Counted from the first letter of the stretch, positions 48,384 through 58,437 are shown. The stretch is 64,000 nt of DNA from Pseudomonas petrae (GCF_021728295.1 NZ_JAKJXE010000002.1:248001-312000); one strand, 5' to 3'. Numbers and translations: made by a program. The notes: generated from the sequence alone by a model not told the origin.

Positions 48384-49979
48384 ATGTCAGCGATTGCTTC
48401 GGTCACCTCATCCGCCCAGTTGATGCCGGTGGTCAAGCCGGCGGCCACCGTCGCGCTGAATGACAACGCCGTTGCTGGCGCCACCAGCGCCACGCCGTCG
48501 TCTGTCGTCATGCTCGGCGAGGACAACAAGGTCAGCGCCCCGTTGGTCTACAACGTGCGCGGCCTGATGGCAGATGCCAACGTCCCTCCGGCCTGGGAGT
48601 ACACCCGGCAGGACAAGGTCTCGCTGGCGATGATGGGCAATTTCAGCACCTCCGCCACAGCAGGTCGCTTTCAAGGCCTGGGCGCGACCTTGCTCAGTCA
48701 ATTGGCCCAGACCGGCCAGAATATTTCCCAATCGGTGCTGCGTTCTTCGACCGGCAAAGCACTGGAGCCTGCAGAGCTCGCTGCCGCCCAGGACCGCCTG
48801 CACAGTAACCCGGCCAACAGCATCAGCCTGACGCTGAAAACCGCCAGCGGCAAAACCATCGAGCTGAGCCTTTCCAGTCAGGACGACGGTCTGGCGGTGC
48901 AGGCCCAGATAAGCGGCGGCAAGCTCAGCGACGACGAGCTGATCGCGCTGAACGCCATGGCGGACGGCTTTCAGTCGGCTATCGACGGCCTGACCTCCAG
49001 GCCGCCAACGCTGAAGCTCGACGCCCTGACCCATTTCGACGCCAAGGCCTTCGCCTCCGTTGATTTGAAAACCAGTTTCAAACTCGAAGACGGCAGCGCC
49101 CAGACCCTGGAACTGCACGCCGATGCCGACCAGCGTTCGGTGCGCATGAGTGGCGCGCTGGGCAATCTCGATCTTTCGGTGGACCTGAAAAACGCGGCCA
49201 TTCGTGGTGACAGCGGCCAGCAGGCCAAGGCGCTTGAGGGCTATGTCAGCCAGATCGAGGCGGCGCGCAAACGCGGTGACGGCGACGCGCAACTGCTGTC
49301 GATGTTCGAGGACGCGTTCAAAACGCTGCACAGCCAGTATCCGGACACCCGCGTGTCATCAGCGCCGCAGACGGTCAGTTCTATCGAACTGACCGACACC
49401 GATCACGGTTTGTTGACCGGTCTGGGCGACTTCAGCGCGTCGGTCAGCGAGAAGAGCGTCGAAGGCAATCCGGCCCGCCCCGGCGAACTGGACACCTTCG
49501 CCTACACCTTGTCGCAAACAACGCAGTCCAAAGGCCGCGATCAGTTGAATCGCACCATCGTTCAGGACCAGCAATCCCAGCTCACGGCCAGTTATCACAA
49601 GCCGCTGCCAGGCGGGCAAAAGCTGGCATTGAGCACTGATCCCACCACGCAGAATTAACTGTATTACCAGGTCAGCGATCAGGCGAGCAGCAAAGCCACC
49701 ATCGGTTATAAAAAAGGTGAGCTGGTCGATGCGACGCTGAGCCAGTCGGCCAGTCAGTCGACGCGTATTGCCAAATACGTGATGGGCCGCCTGGAAAAAG
49801 ACACCCACACGCCGATCTCCACCTCCAAAACCCAGAATTTCCTCAGCGTCCTGCAGCAGGCCTTGCAGCAGGACAAACAAGCCAGACAGGGCCGCGGGGC
49901 CTCGACCCTGAAAGATACCCTGGCCGGGATTCACGCCAAGGTGCTGCTGCAGAGCGAGCCGTCGAAGTTGAATGGCTGA
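48384..49979 (+). pseudogene. Hypothetical protein gene broken by an in-frame TAA
   Basis: Starts at the ATG at 48384 (MSAIASVTSSAQLMPV, AGGGAAG four bases upstream). After 424 codons a TAA at 49656-49658 stops translation, yet the same frame continues for 106 more sensible codons (LYYQVSDQASSKATIGYKKG to EPSKLNG) to a TGA at 49977-49979. The original codon was probably TAC or similar. Ser/Ala/Gln-rich with alternating beta-prone LDLSVDLKNAA stretches; no domain recognised. Either a nonsense allele or a shortened 424-residue protein. It borders the low-G+C island. Confidence 0.75.
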
Positions 49980-50859
49980 TAGCGGTATCGCCTCGGGTTT
50001 TGCAGCGCGCCGTCCGACGCATTCCCGGCTAGAGAAGGTCCTGTCGAGATAAAGGAGAGTCAGGAAATATACCTATAGCCGCATTAGCCAGTGTGCTCTG
50101 AGCAGAGTTCAGAATTCAGAGTTCCGCATATATAGCGATTGGTGCAGCATCTGTTGCGGGGCTGGCGGATCCTTCTGTAGCGTTTGTGCCTCGGTGACCA
50201 GTCGCTATTGTCGCGGTCCAGCCGGGTCAGATCGCCCCGCCTGACCAATAGGTTCTGCTGCACATGGTGTATATCGGGTTGCAGGCGCTGAACCTGGGAA
50301 TCGTGACGGGGTTGTTGCTTGTCTACGGGCAATTGATCCTTACAGTTGTATCGACTTACCGCTTGATTCTGTCTAGCCCCCCAGCAATAACCTTCAACTC
50401 TTCTCCTGTATTGACATTCAGAAACGACCGTGAAATTATCAGTCGTCAGGTAGGATCCTGCACATTGCAGACAATAAAATATAAATGCACAAAGGATTGT
50501 CATGTTTTATACCGCCCCTATGAATGCGTGTACTGCTGCGCTGCATTTTCACTCAGATCACTCCTCGCCTCATCAGTCTCCCTCAACACGGTTAAGACGA
50601 TATTTATCATTGCGTCCTCCGCATCTGCCAATTGTTCGTCGGCTGATGATCGCTCGATACACTCAAAAAAGCCTACCACATAATTTTCATGTTGTGCGCG
50701 TACCTGTAGTCGTTCGTTTCGTCGCCGAAACGCGTAAGGTTTATTTGCCAACATGAATCAGTGTCGAAGCATCACTTAACTCGCGCGCCGTTAACGGGTG
50801 TCACACTATTCCCTGCACGCTCGACCCTTCTGGGTGGAGTGATTTATTGAAGGTATATT
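49980..50859. other. Low-G+C non-coding left flank of the biosynthetic island
   Basis: 880 bases with lower G+C and no gene I can defend. A degenerate REP (ATTCCCGGCTAGAGAAGGTCC) at about 50021-50041 marks the left edge. Several short frames occur on both strands; the minus-strand frame 50518-50754 is the most protein-like. The last 100 bases must hold the promoter of the downstream operon. Confidence 0.6.
50518..50754 (-). CDS. Possible small hypothetical protein (78 aa)
   Basis: 78 residues starting MLANKPYAFRRRNERLQV with an acidic, helical C-terminal half (ERSSADEQLADAEDAMINIV). No Shine-Dalgarno is evident. It lies divergent to the biosynthetic operon. Could be a small gene carried by the island or chance; I do not recognise it. 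Confidence 0.3.
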   Translation of the reverse strand: MLANKPYAFRRRNERLQVRAQHENYVVGFFECIERSSADEQLADAEDAMINIVLTVLRETDEARSDLSENAAQQYTHS

Positions 50860-52023
50860 ATGAAGAATATCGTGATGATCGGCGGACATGATGAAACTTT
50901 TATGCACTATGGTGGCTTAGGTTTTGATTTCACGGTCTTGCAACTGGCTGACTCCGTCGGTCCCAACCTCAAGGCACTGACCGATAAGATTCACCTTGTC
51001 AGTGATTTCTCCGAAGCCACCGTGCTTGAAAAAATGGATGAAATCTTAACGACTCAACCTGTTGATTTTATTTTTTCATTCACCGAAGACGGGTTGCTGC
51101 CGGCGGCACGCGCCAGCCAGCGTTATGCGATTGCAGGCATGGATTTCGACACATGCGAAACGTGTATCGATAAGGCCTTGATGCGCACCAGACTTGAAGA
51201 CACCGAATTCGCCGTCAATAGTGAAACCTGCCGAACTCGCGCCGACGTCGAACGTTTTTTCAACCGCCATGCAGGCGCAATCGTCCTGAAAGACCCGAAG
51301 GGCTCAGGGAGCGAAAACGTCTTCATCATTAAGGACCCACTGTCTCTGCAGCGTACGCTAGAAGGACTGCCTCAGGAAAATTTTGTCATGCTGGCGGAAG
51401 AGTTTCTGAACGGTCGGGAAGTGAGCGTCGAAACACTGACCATCGATTCGCAACACCGTGTCCTGGCGGTCACCAACAAACAGCTCTACCAAACATCCCT
51501 TGCAGAAGAGCAGCACATTATCTCACCAGACAATCTCGACAGTGACACGTTCAAGCAACTGAGTCGTTATTGTGAGCGCTTATTAATGGCTATCAACCAT
51601 ACACACGGTCCTTGCCATATTGAGGTCACCATCGCGGATGGGCATTTTCATCTGATAGAGATCAATAATCGAGTGGGTGGCGATTACATTGGGCTGCTGG
51701 TTGAACTCACGACGGGCGTTGACCTGTTCAGGGAAACATTGCAGTTCCACAGCTGTGCCGTCGAAAACAACAGTTTAGAACAATCGGTACATTACGAGTT
51801 CGCTGGCTCTCATCTTTTTTACGAGCCGCTGGATACAGAGCTTCTCAAGGACTGCTTGCGGGAAGTGGATATTATCAGGTTGGTCATGGGCGAGGCCAAT
51901 CCACCGCTGGGTAGGCCACACACCAATGATGACAAAGTCGGACTGGTGGTTATCGCCAGCCATGACCGAAAAAAGTTTTACACCGCTATCGATCGTCTGA
52001 ATCAACTAAGTTTTGCACGCTAA
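50860..52023 (+). CDS. ATP-grasp ligase (amino-acid/carboxylate-amine ligase type)
   Basis: 387 residues. N-terminal pre-ATP-grasp Rossmann-like part (MKNIVMIGGHDE), then the ATP-grasp fold: Lys144 with PKGSGS loop (146-151), hinge acids in MLAEEFLNGREVSVETL (E180, E181, E187), Mg ligands E255 (CHIEVT) and E267/N269 in LIEINNRVGGDYIG with R271. The family joins a carboxylate to an amine through an acyl-phosphate. Related enzymes ligate amino acids in small-molecule pathways. First gene of a six-gene operon (GAAGGT five bases upstream). G+C clearly below the flanks. The substrate is unknown. Confidence 0.88.
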   Translation: MKNIVMIGGHDETFMHYGGLGFDFTVLQLADSVGPNLKALTDKIHLVSDFSEATVLEKMDEILTTQPVDFIFSFTEDGLLPAARASQRYAIAGMDFDTCETCIDKALMRTRLEDTEFAVNSETCRTRADVERFFNRHAGAIVLKDPKGSGSENVFIIKDPLSLQRTLEGLPQENFVMLAEEFLNGREVSVETLTIDSQHRVLAVTNKQLYQTSLAEEQHIISPDNLDSDTFKQLSRYCERLLMAINHTHGPCHIEVTIADGHFHLIEINNRVGGDYIGLLVELTTGVDLFRETLQFHSCAVENNSLEQSVHYEFAGSHLFYEPLDTELLKDCLREVDIIRLVMGEANPPLGRPHTNDDKVGLVVIASHDRKKFYTAIDRLNQLSFAR

Positions 52024-52047
52024 CTATTAACAAATGGAGCAGCAGAT

Positions 52048-53133
52048 ATGGAAGTCATTTCCCGCAACGATATCGAAACCCTCAACAGCGTTATGGTGAA
52101 TGGCACCTCTCACGATTTGGGCGTTGTAAAGATATTCTCCCAGCATCCTGCGCTTGCTGAGTTCATTCCGTCCCAAAGTGAGCTGGCTATTAGTTGGGTT
52201 CGGCTCGAGAAGGATCAGGAACTGTCGGTTCATCAACATCCCGAAGCGAGCCTGATTCTGATTTGTGACGGTACCGGGATGACCCTGGGGGCGACCGAAC
52301 GCGGTATTGAAGCTGGTGATATGGTGTTGGTGCCGCCCCATTCTTTGCATGGTTTCAAAGGCACTCTAGAGGGTTTCTGGGCGCTGTCCATCCAATTTAA
52401 TGGCAAGGCCCTGTACGAAGACACCACACGACCGAACGTCGTCTTCAAACCTCAGGAAAAAGATACTGCGAAGCCCGCTGATGCGCTGATGCGCGATAAC
52501 GAGGGTTATCTGGAAAGCTTTAAGATCAGCCGACTGGTGTCGCTGGTCAATTCGCCTTTGATCGATCAACCGGATGTGCGCGAAAAACTTCTCGATTGCC
52601 TGCAGACCTGGTCTGACATGTTTCAAGACCTGCTGCATATCCGAGTGGCGATGACCCGTGATCCTGCGCACAAGAAAATCGCTATTGAACATTTGGTGGA
52701 AGAACTGGGGCATAACAACAACCTGCGCAATCAGCGTGATACCCACCATTCGCCCGTCTCGGATGCCGCCTTTCATTCCATCATGGAATGGTTCAGGCAT
52801 CAGATGCTCTACAAAAGCGACATGGTCAAGACGCTGTTGATGCATGTAGTACTGGAAGGCAGCGGTGAGATATTTCATAGCGAGGCCGCTCGGGTATTCG
52901 CCAGCATGCCTCACTTCCAGGAACACGGTGAAGATGATGGGAGCCACGTCAGCATGGGCGTGGAACTGTTGAACCAGGCGTCGCCAACGGAAATAGAAGA
53001 GCTGCGTGAAACCCTGAACGAGGGTTGGAACATGATCATCCTGCTGTGCGATCGATTTGCCGATATCGCCTGTTCGGATCACCTGATGCGCGCAACACCT
53101 ACCGCTCCTCAACCTGCGCCGGTATATAGCTGA
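52048..53133 (+). CDS. Cupin plus heme-oxygenase-like di-iron oxidase fusion
   Basis: 361 residues. Residues 20-135 form a cupin: His62 and His64 in LSVHQHPEAS and His101 in VPPHSLHGF give a three-His metal site with Glu66 nearby. Residues 150-345 are helical and fit the heme-oxygenase-like di-iron oxidase (HDO) group: E219-x-x-H222 in LVEELGHNN, E270 in VVLEGSGEIFH, H300 in DDGSHVSMG. HDO enzymes perform N-oxygenation, decarboxylation or C-C cleavage in natural-product pathways. SznF of streptozotocin biosynthesis joins the same two domain types in the opposite order. Function here is inferred; 24 bases after the ATP-grasp gene. Confidence 0.78.
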   Translation: MEVISRNDIETLNSVMVNGTSHDLGVVKIFSQHPALAEFIPSQSELAISWVRLEKDQELSVHQHPEASLILICDGTGMTLGATERGIEAGDMVLVPPHSLHGFKGTLEGFWALSIQFNGKALYEDTTRPNVVFKPQEKDTAKPADALMRDNEGYLESFKISRLVSLVNSPLIDQPDVREKLLDCLQTWSDMFQDLLHIRVAMTRDPAHKKIAIEHLVEELGHNNNLRNQRDTHHSPVSDAAFHSIMEWFRHQMLYKSDMVKTLLMHVVLEGSGEIFHSEAARVFASMPHFQEHGEDDGSHVSMGVELLNQASPTEIEELRETLNEGWNMIILLCDRFADIACSDHLMRATPTAPQPAPVYS

Positions 53134-53138
53134 TCCTC

Positions 53139-56100
53139 ATGAAGATTGCAGAAATCCTGAAGACGATCCTGTGGTTTCGGACACCTGAGCCTGAACGAAA
53201 TCGAGATGCACATTCCGTTCACGCTCACCGCTGGCAACGCTGGTGCAAAGCGGTCATACATGATGCGCGGAGAAGCAGAAAAGGACGGCTGCATATCAGG
53301 ATTTTTGCAGCCCTCAAACGGGAAATGATGTTGGCACTGGTGGCGATCGGGGTGCATACCGCGGCGGCGTTTGGCGCCGCAATCACCCTCAAATCACTGC
53401 TGACGCAACTCATGCAGAGTGACTCGCCAGCTCTTTCGAACATCACGCAGGGCGCCACCTGCCTGGCGCTGACTTACTGCGCCTGGCTGGCACTCAACCA
53501 CACATTCTTTCTGGCTGAGCTGGTCGGTGTCGGCAGTCGTTCTTATGTGGAACAACGGATTTTACTAAAAAGGACTGCTGCACAGAACGACGCTTTCCCA
53601 CTCAGCCTTACTACATTGTTTGATCGTGAAGCGGCACGTGTCGAATCATCATGGTCAGGATTGGTGACGATCATCCTGGCGCTCGCAACGGTCATCTTCA
53701 CGTCCACGTTTTTCTTTTTTGCCTTGGGTGTCAGTGCAGTGGCCGCGTTGGCCGTGATTGCCGGCAGTTCACTGACCGTTTTCTGGATTGCCCAGCGATT
53801 GAGCATGACCTATGAACAGCTTTCTTTGAACTCCACTCAGCGCATAGAAATAGGGGCATTCGCAACAAAAAATCGGCGCCAGGTCTGGCTGAAAAACTGG
53901 AATGCCGAGTTCATTCGGGACTATGCCACCAAACGAAACCTTGAAGAAGCCTCGCTAAAACACGCTGCCCGTCTGGTAGCAGGGATTAGCCTGATCTCGA
54001 CAATGACGCCTATCGCCGCGCTGTTGAGCTCGGCGCTGTTGCAACTGGTCTACTTGGGCCGCGTCGATGCGCCAGGGGTGCTTGCGGCCATCGCACTGAT
54101 CGGTGGACTAAGATCGGTCGCCAATATCATCCCGGACATTGTGCAAAGCATCTCTCAAGGGTTTGTCGGTCACAGGCATATAGAGCAGTACCTTGATGGC
54201 AGCGAGCCCGGTACACCCCCTCCCGAAATGCCAACAATGCCTTCCACCAAGGCAAAACATATCGCTATCGTCGGTGCCGCAGGCAGTGGCAAGACGTCCC
54301 TGCTGAGGAGATGTGCGCAACGTTTTCCAGAGGCTTCCGGCCAGGCAATCTTCATTCCGGACGAACCGTGGATATTTGGCGGAGGTCTTGGCGAAAACGT
54401 GAGCCTGTATCGCCGCGACTTATCAGACGAAGAAGTGCGAAACGCCATCGCCTTTGCACGCTTGCCCGAGCAGTTTTACCTCGATTACCTCAATGAACGG
54501 AGCCATGGCAGGAATACCCAGTGGGACGTTTCGAGAGGTCAGGGGAAACGCATCGAACTGGTCCGAGCTTTGGTGGCACAGCCAGATTGGATCTACATTG
54601 ATCAGCCAACCTCAGGGCTAGACGAAACGCTAGCTGCGGAATTGTTGAGTTCACTGCTGCAAGGCCCGTGGCGCGACACCAATGTGATGTTCGTCACGGA
54701 CAAACCCGAAGAGAAAGACGCCGCCGAGGAAGTCTGGACTGTCTCTGACGGCACGATCACGGGCGTGCAAATCCCTCATGGGGCCCCGTGCTCTCGACTT
54801 GCCGCCGCATCGACTGAAATTCCTGTTTCTGTCTGGTCGGCGACGCAGGCAGATAGCTCGACGGCAAACGACCCGACAGAGCAGCCTCACGTCAGCTCCA
54901 GGTCAATGATGAGCAGCCTTATTGGTTTTGGTATCGGGACCAGTACGCTGATTGCCTTCACCTTGCTGGCGCTCAAGGAAGTGTTGACCATTGCCGGCGA
55001 CTACCTTATCGCCAGCGGTCATCTGAGCACTCACCTGCAGGCATCGTTGATCGGACTGGCGGGCGTTTTAGTTGCGAGTGCATTACTGTCAATTTTCGGG
55101 GCGTTAATGACGGTCAGGAAAGGTATTGAGGCGGCGTCAGCACAATGCATCCGCTACTTTTCTCATCTTATGAACCCTAGCCTGGATGAGTGCCTGAGCC
55201 AGGAAATCAACCGCGACAGCCAAAACAAGTTGACATGGGACCAGCGGCGCGTCGATGAAGTGTTGCCCGTCCTGTTACTGGAAACCATCAGCGCGGCAAC
55301 CTTGCTTTTCATTACCACGGGCTACGTCGTCCTCAACAGCATCTACGTACTGTTCCCGTTGACTCTAATCGGCCTTTGTTACTGGCGGGGGGCAAGACGC
55401 TCCGGCGAGTTGCTGGAAAGGTCCAATATCCGGGAAATCGACGCGACCTCCGTGTTGTTTTCACGCGTTCAAGCGCTGAACTGGGATGGCGGCCGATTTG
55501 AAAGCAGCATGAGCAATTCAAGTATCCTCGCCTGGTTGAGCGCCAGCCTGTCCGCTCGGGCATTCGCTTCTTTGGACAACGCCGCGACGCGGCGCTGGTA
55601 CAGCTACAAACTGGACCTGATGGGTTTTTTTTTCCTGTCCGGTATCGTGGCTGCAACGATTTACTTTCACACCACCGGCACAACCACCATTGCTACCGTG
55701 CTGGCAGTGAGTCTCTCCTACAGCCTGATTGCGATCTTTGCCCGCTTGGGCAGATGTGCGGTGGAACTGCGGCAAGTCCTCGACAGTGCCGATCGCCTGG
55801 TGGTTGGCGCCTTCCCGGCGACAGCGCCAAAACGCCAACAGGCTGGTGAAAAAGCGCCACTGGTGTCGTTTTCAAACGTCACTTTTATTAACCCGCGCAG
55901 CGGAACAACGGTGCTCGAACAATTCGACCAGGTGTTTCATAAGCATGATGTGGTTGTGATCACGGGGGCGAGCGGCGTTGGTAAGTCAACCTTTGCCAAT
56001 CTTGTGGTGGGCAGCTTGCTGCCAAGTCTGGGGGAGGTCTCTACACTGGGTGGCACTGATGGGTATCTGGCACGACAACATACCGAAGAGGTGCAGTTAC

Positions 56101-56513
56101 TGACATCCAGTCCGATATTCAAACCGGGGTTGTTGGTCGAACATTTCAATAGCCCGTCACGTGAAGCGCTCTATCAGAGAGTGGCGTATCTTGGACTTTC
56201 GGATATTATCGAGCGCTTGCCGGATGGTTTCAATCAACAGGTTCCCTGGAGTGGTGAAATACATCTGAGCAAGTCGGAACTTCAGCGACTCGCGCTGCTT
56301 GACCTGACTATCAATACCCCGGCCATTGCCATACTCGACGAGGCGACATCGGAGCTAAGCAATGCCGAAGAACTGCAACTCATCAAGAAAGTGATTACTG
56401 CGCTGCCGCAAACCTTATTTTTCATCATCACGCACAACCCTGAACTTTCCATGCTGGGAAACAAGAACTTCAATTTCAACCATGAAAAGCGCATGGTTGA
56501 AAAAATAGCATAA
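53139..56513 (+). CDS. Single-chain full ABC exporter with asymmetric ATPase sites
   Basis: 1124 residues in one chain, TMD-NBD-TMD-NBD, the ABCC/MRP-like layout; bacterial exporters are usually half-transporters. NBD1: Walker A GAAGSGKTS (about 379), signature VSRGQ (about 464), Walker B IYIDQP with Gln for the catalytic Glu (about 487), H-loop replaced by FVTDKP (about 517). NBD2: Walker A GASGVGKST (about 943), degenerate signature LSKSE (about 1042), intact AILDEA (about 1063) and ITHN (about 1096). Thus one composite site is complete and one is degenerate. Likely exports or detoxifies the cluster product. ATG five bases after the upstream stop. Confidence 0.86.
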   Translation: MKIAEILKTILWFRTPEPERNRDAHSVHAHRWQRWCKAVIHDARRSRKGRLHIRIFAALKREMMLALVAIGVHTAAAFGAAITLKSLLTQLMQSDSPALSNITQGATCLALTYCAWLALNHTFFLAELVGVGSRSYVEQRILLKRTAAQNDAFPLSLTTLFDREAARVESSWSGLVTIILALATVIFTSTFFFFALGVSAVAALAVIAGSSLTVFWIAQRLSMTYEQLSLNSTQRIEIGAFATKNRRQVWLKNWNAEFIRDYATKRNLEEASLKHAARLVAGISLISTMTPIAALLSSALLQLVYLGRVDAPGVLAAIALIGGLRSVANIIPDIVQSISQGFVGHRHIEQYLDGSEPGTPPPEMPTMPSTKAKHIAIVGAAGSGKTSLLRRCAQRFPEASGQAIFIPDEPWIFGGGLGENVSLYRRDLSDEEVRNAIAFARLPEQFYLDYLNERSHGRNTQWDVSRGQGKRIELVRALVAQPDWIYIDQPTSGLDETLAAELLSSLLQGPWRDTNVMFVTDKPEEKDAAEEVWTVSDGTITGVQIPHGAPCSRLAAASTEIPVSVWSATQADSSTANDPTEQPHVSSRSMMSSLIGFGIGTSTLIAFTLLALKEVLTIAGDYLIASGHLSTHLQASLIGLAGVLVASALLSIFGALMTVRKGIEAASAQCIRYFSHLMNPSLDECLSQEINRDSQNKLTWDQRRVDEVLPVLLLETISAATLLFITTGYVVLNSIYVLFPLTLIGLCYWRGARRSGELLERSNIREIDATSVLFSRVQALNWDGGRFESSMSNSSILAWLSASLSARAFASLDNAATRRWYSYKLDLMGFFFLSGIVAATIYFHTTGTTTIATVLAVSLSYSLIAIFARLGRCAVELRQVLDSADRLVVGAFPATAPKRQQAGEKAPLVSFSNVTFINPRSGTTVLEQFDQVFHKHDVVVITGASGVGKSTFANLVVGSLLPSLGEVSTLGGTDGYLARQHTEEVQLLTSSPIFKPGLLVEHFNSPSREALYQRVAYLGLSDIIERLPDGFNQQVPWSGEIHLSKSELQRLALLDLTINTPAIAILDEATSELSNAEELQLIKKVITALPQTLFFIITHNPELSMLGNKNFNFNHEKRMVEKIA

Positions 56514-56550
56514 GCACATCCCCACAAGCCGTTAGATAAGGATCGTTACT

Positions 56551-57486
56551 ATGGAGCTGCACGCGCAGCGGGATGCATTTTGTATCAGTTATGGCGTCTC
56601 TCACCCACAACTGCCCTTGAGCGAGATTGCCCACTGGGAAGCAACGCTTAAAGGGACGGTGGATCAGCACAGCGCCCTGCATCAGGAACAGGCCTATGTG
56701 GCGCCCGGTTTTTTTTACCTGCCGGTCACCGCGCAGCCAGAGCCGGCGTTCTTGAATCGATTGATACAAGACGCACATACCGCCGACTGGCTATTGGTAC
56801 CCTCCTTGGAAAAGACCGGCAGATCGCTGCGCCAGCAATACGAAACAGACATCATCCCGGTGCCCTTCATGCAGGTCGCGTATCTGCGCGTTGAGGGGAA
56901 ACTTGACGATTGCCTGCTCGCGACTATGGGCAGAAAGTCGTATAAAGAAATGGTACGCCTGACCCGGAGGGCTGAGGAATTTTGCCATACGGAAGTGTAT
57001 CGCCTTAGCGAGTTGCCTGAAGACAGCAACGTACTGAAGGCTTTTTCAACGCTGCAGTCGTTCAACGTGGAAAAATATCAGCACGTCAGGAATTTATACT
57101 CACTCGAGGCGATGCAGGCGCTGGCACGCTCAACAGAAGGTTCAAAGTACTACATAAAAATGAACTACGAAAAAGTAAGCAATGTGCCTGTCTATGGCTC
57201 CCTGAGCTACGCGGATGAGCGATGCAATGTTTTTTCCCAATTGGTACAAGGTCAAAATCGCAGCCATGTGCCGCAGGGGATTAACTTGTATGTCAGCGAT
57301 TACTACCAGCTGTACCGAGTGGCTGACGAACTGGGATACAAAATCAGTTGTCTGGGTCGCGGCGCCATTGATATAAAAAAACGTATGGGTTCCAACCGGG
57401 TGGTCGACCTGGAAAACTGGCTAATCCCCATCAGAACGAGTCAGCAAAAACAAATGCATGATTTCTCAACCAAGAGAGACAGCTAA
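56551..57486 (+). CDS. BioF2-like/GNAT-superfamily acyltransferase (tentative)
   Basis: 311 residues, no signal peptide. The middle part MGRKSYKEMVRLTRRAEEF and the C-terminal LYVSDYYQLYRVADELGYKISCLGRGAIDIKKRMGSN resemble the CelD/BioF2 or FemAB-like branch of GNAT acyltransferases, which move acyl or aminoacyl groups onto amines. The recognition is by pattern only, with no decisive motif. It sits between the exporter (37-base gap) and the dioxygenase (12-base gap), so a tailoring acyl or aminoacyl transfer in the pathway is plausible. Confidence 0.55.
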   Translation: MELHAQRDAFCISYGVSHPQLPLSEIAHWEATLKGTVDQHSALHQEQAYVAPGFFYLPVTAQPEPAFLNRLIQDAHTADWLLVPSLEKTGRSLRQQYETDIIPVPFMQVAYLRVEGKLDDCLLATMGRKSYKEMVRLTRRAEEFCHTEVYRLSELPEDSNVLKAFSTLQSFNVEKYQHVRNLYSLEAMQALARSTEGSKYYIKMNYEKVSNVPVYGSLSYADERCNVFSQLVQGQNRSHVPQGINLYVSDYYQLYRVADELGYKISCLGRGAIDIKKRMGSNRVVDLENWLIPIRTSQQKQMHDFSTKRDS

Positions 57487-57498
57487 CAAGGAGTTATT

Positions 57499-58386
57499 AT
57501 GTCTTTTTTTGATATAGGTCGGCAGCTCGATAGCGAACATGTCATAGAGAATGGCACCACGATACTGGATTATCCAACGTCGACCTTTGACCTGTCCGGG
57601 ACACTTCAGCAGACGCTGGTCGATGTCTACAATCTCAGGAATGATTTTTCGCTGAACAAGATTCATGAATGCCTTAGTCGGGAAAAAATCAGTCAGCACC
57701 TAGAGGACTCCGGCCATTGGCATGACCCACTACAAACACTGGGTGCGCCCATGATCGAAGCGTACTATAAATTTGTTAATTGGCTTAGCCAACACCTGGG
57801 TTTCGATTTCGTGTTCGAACATAACCCGTTAGTTCGGTACCACATCCCCGGGAAACTGGATGATCGTTACAGGCTTCCGGACGGTGAATTATTCACCCAC
57901 CACTCGGACACCCTGTTGGGTGACTACTTCCAGCAAATCAACATGTGGTTGCCATTTTGCGACGTCAAGAATACAGCGGCACTCAGCGTTTGCTCGAAGC
58001 ACGCCAGCATCCACACCCTAAAATCTTTCGCCCAAACGCAGGAATACAGATACGACCAATACAAGGACAGCCGGGTCGCTTTTTTCGATTATGCAAGGCA
58101 ACGGCCACAATTGATCTCAGAGCTTCAGACGGACGCCATGCCAGTCAACCTTCGTTATGGCCAGTGTCTGATGTTCGATCCTCGGGTATTACACGGGACC
58201 GCAGAGAACACTGAGAACATGACGCGCGTGAGCATGGACTTCAGGATTCTCCCCGTTGACGACTACGAGTCCATCCTCAAAGAGCTTGAGCTTCAAGGTG
58301 GACGTCCGAACAGTTACGAAGGCGAAGGCTTGGTCAAGGGCGAGTTCTACAATGCACTGACTGCACGTGAAGTCGTCACTTACTGA
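57499..58386 (+). CDS. Fe(II)/2-oxoglutarate dioxygenase (PhyH/StrG-like)
   Basis: 295 residues with a double-stranded beta-helix dioxygenase core. Facial triad His135/Asp137 in LFTHHSDTLLGD and His232 in FDPRVLHGTAEN; Arg243 in NMTRVSMDFRI would bind 2-oxoglutarate. QINMWLPFCDV and the C-terminal SMDFRILP are typical of the phytanoyl-CoA dioxygenase/StrG branch found in natural-product clusters. Expected role: hydroxylation or desaturation of an amino-acid-derived intermediate. Strong AAGGAG ribosome site. Confidence 0.83.
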   Translation: MSFFDIGRQLDSEHVIENGTTILDYPTSTFDLSGTLQQTLVDVYNLRNDFSLNKIHECLSREKISQHLEDSGHWHDPLQTLGAPMIEAYYKFVNWLSQHLGFDFVFEHNPLVRYHIPGKLDDRYRLPDGELFTHHSDTLLGDYFQQINMWLPFCDVKNTAALSVCSKHASIHTLKSFAQTQEYRYDQYKDSRVAFFDYARQRPQLISELQTDAMPVNLRYGQCLMFDPRVLHGTAENTENMTRVSMDFRILPVDDYESILKELELQGGRPNSYEGEGLVKGEFYNALTAREVVTY

Positions 58387-58437
58387 ACCCCCGCGTTGCC
58401 ACAAAGACTACGTTAATCATCAACTAGGGAATGGACC

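Noticed and set aside
50084..50503. Minus-strand frame of 139 codons and overlapping plus-strand frame at 50264-50683
   Set aside because: They overlap each other, lack ribosome sites and family features, and have erratic composition; possibly remnants of older genes, not confirmable here.
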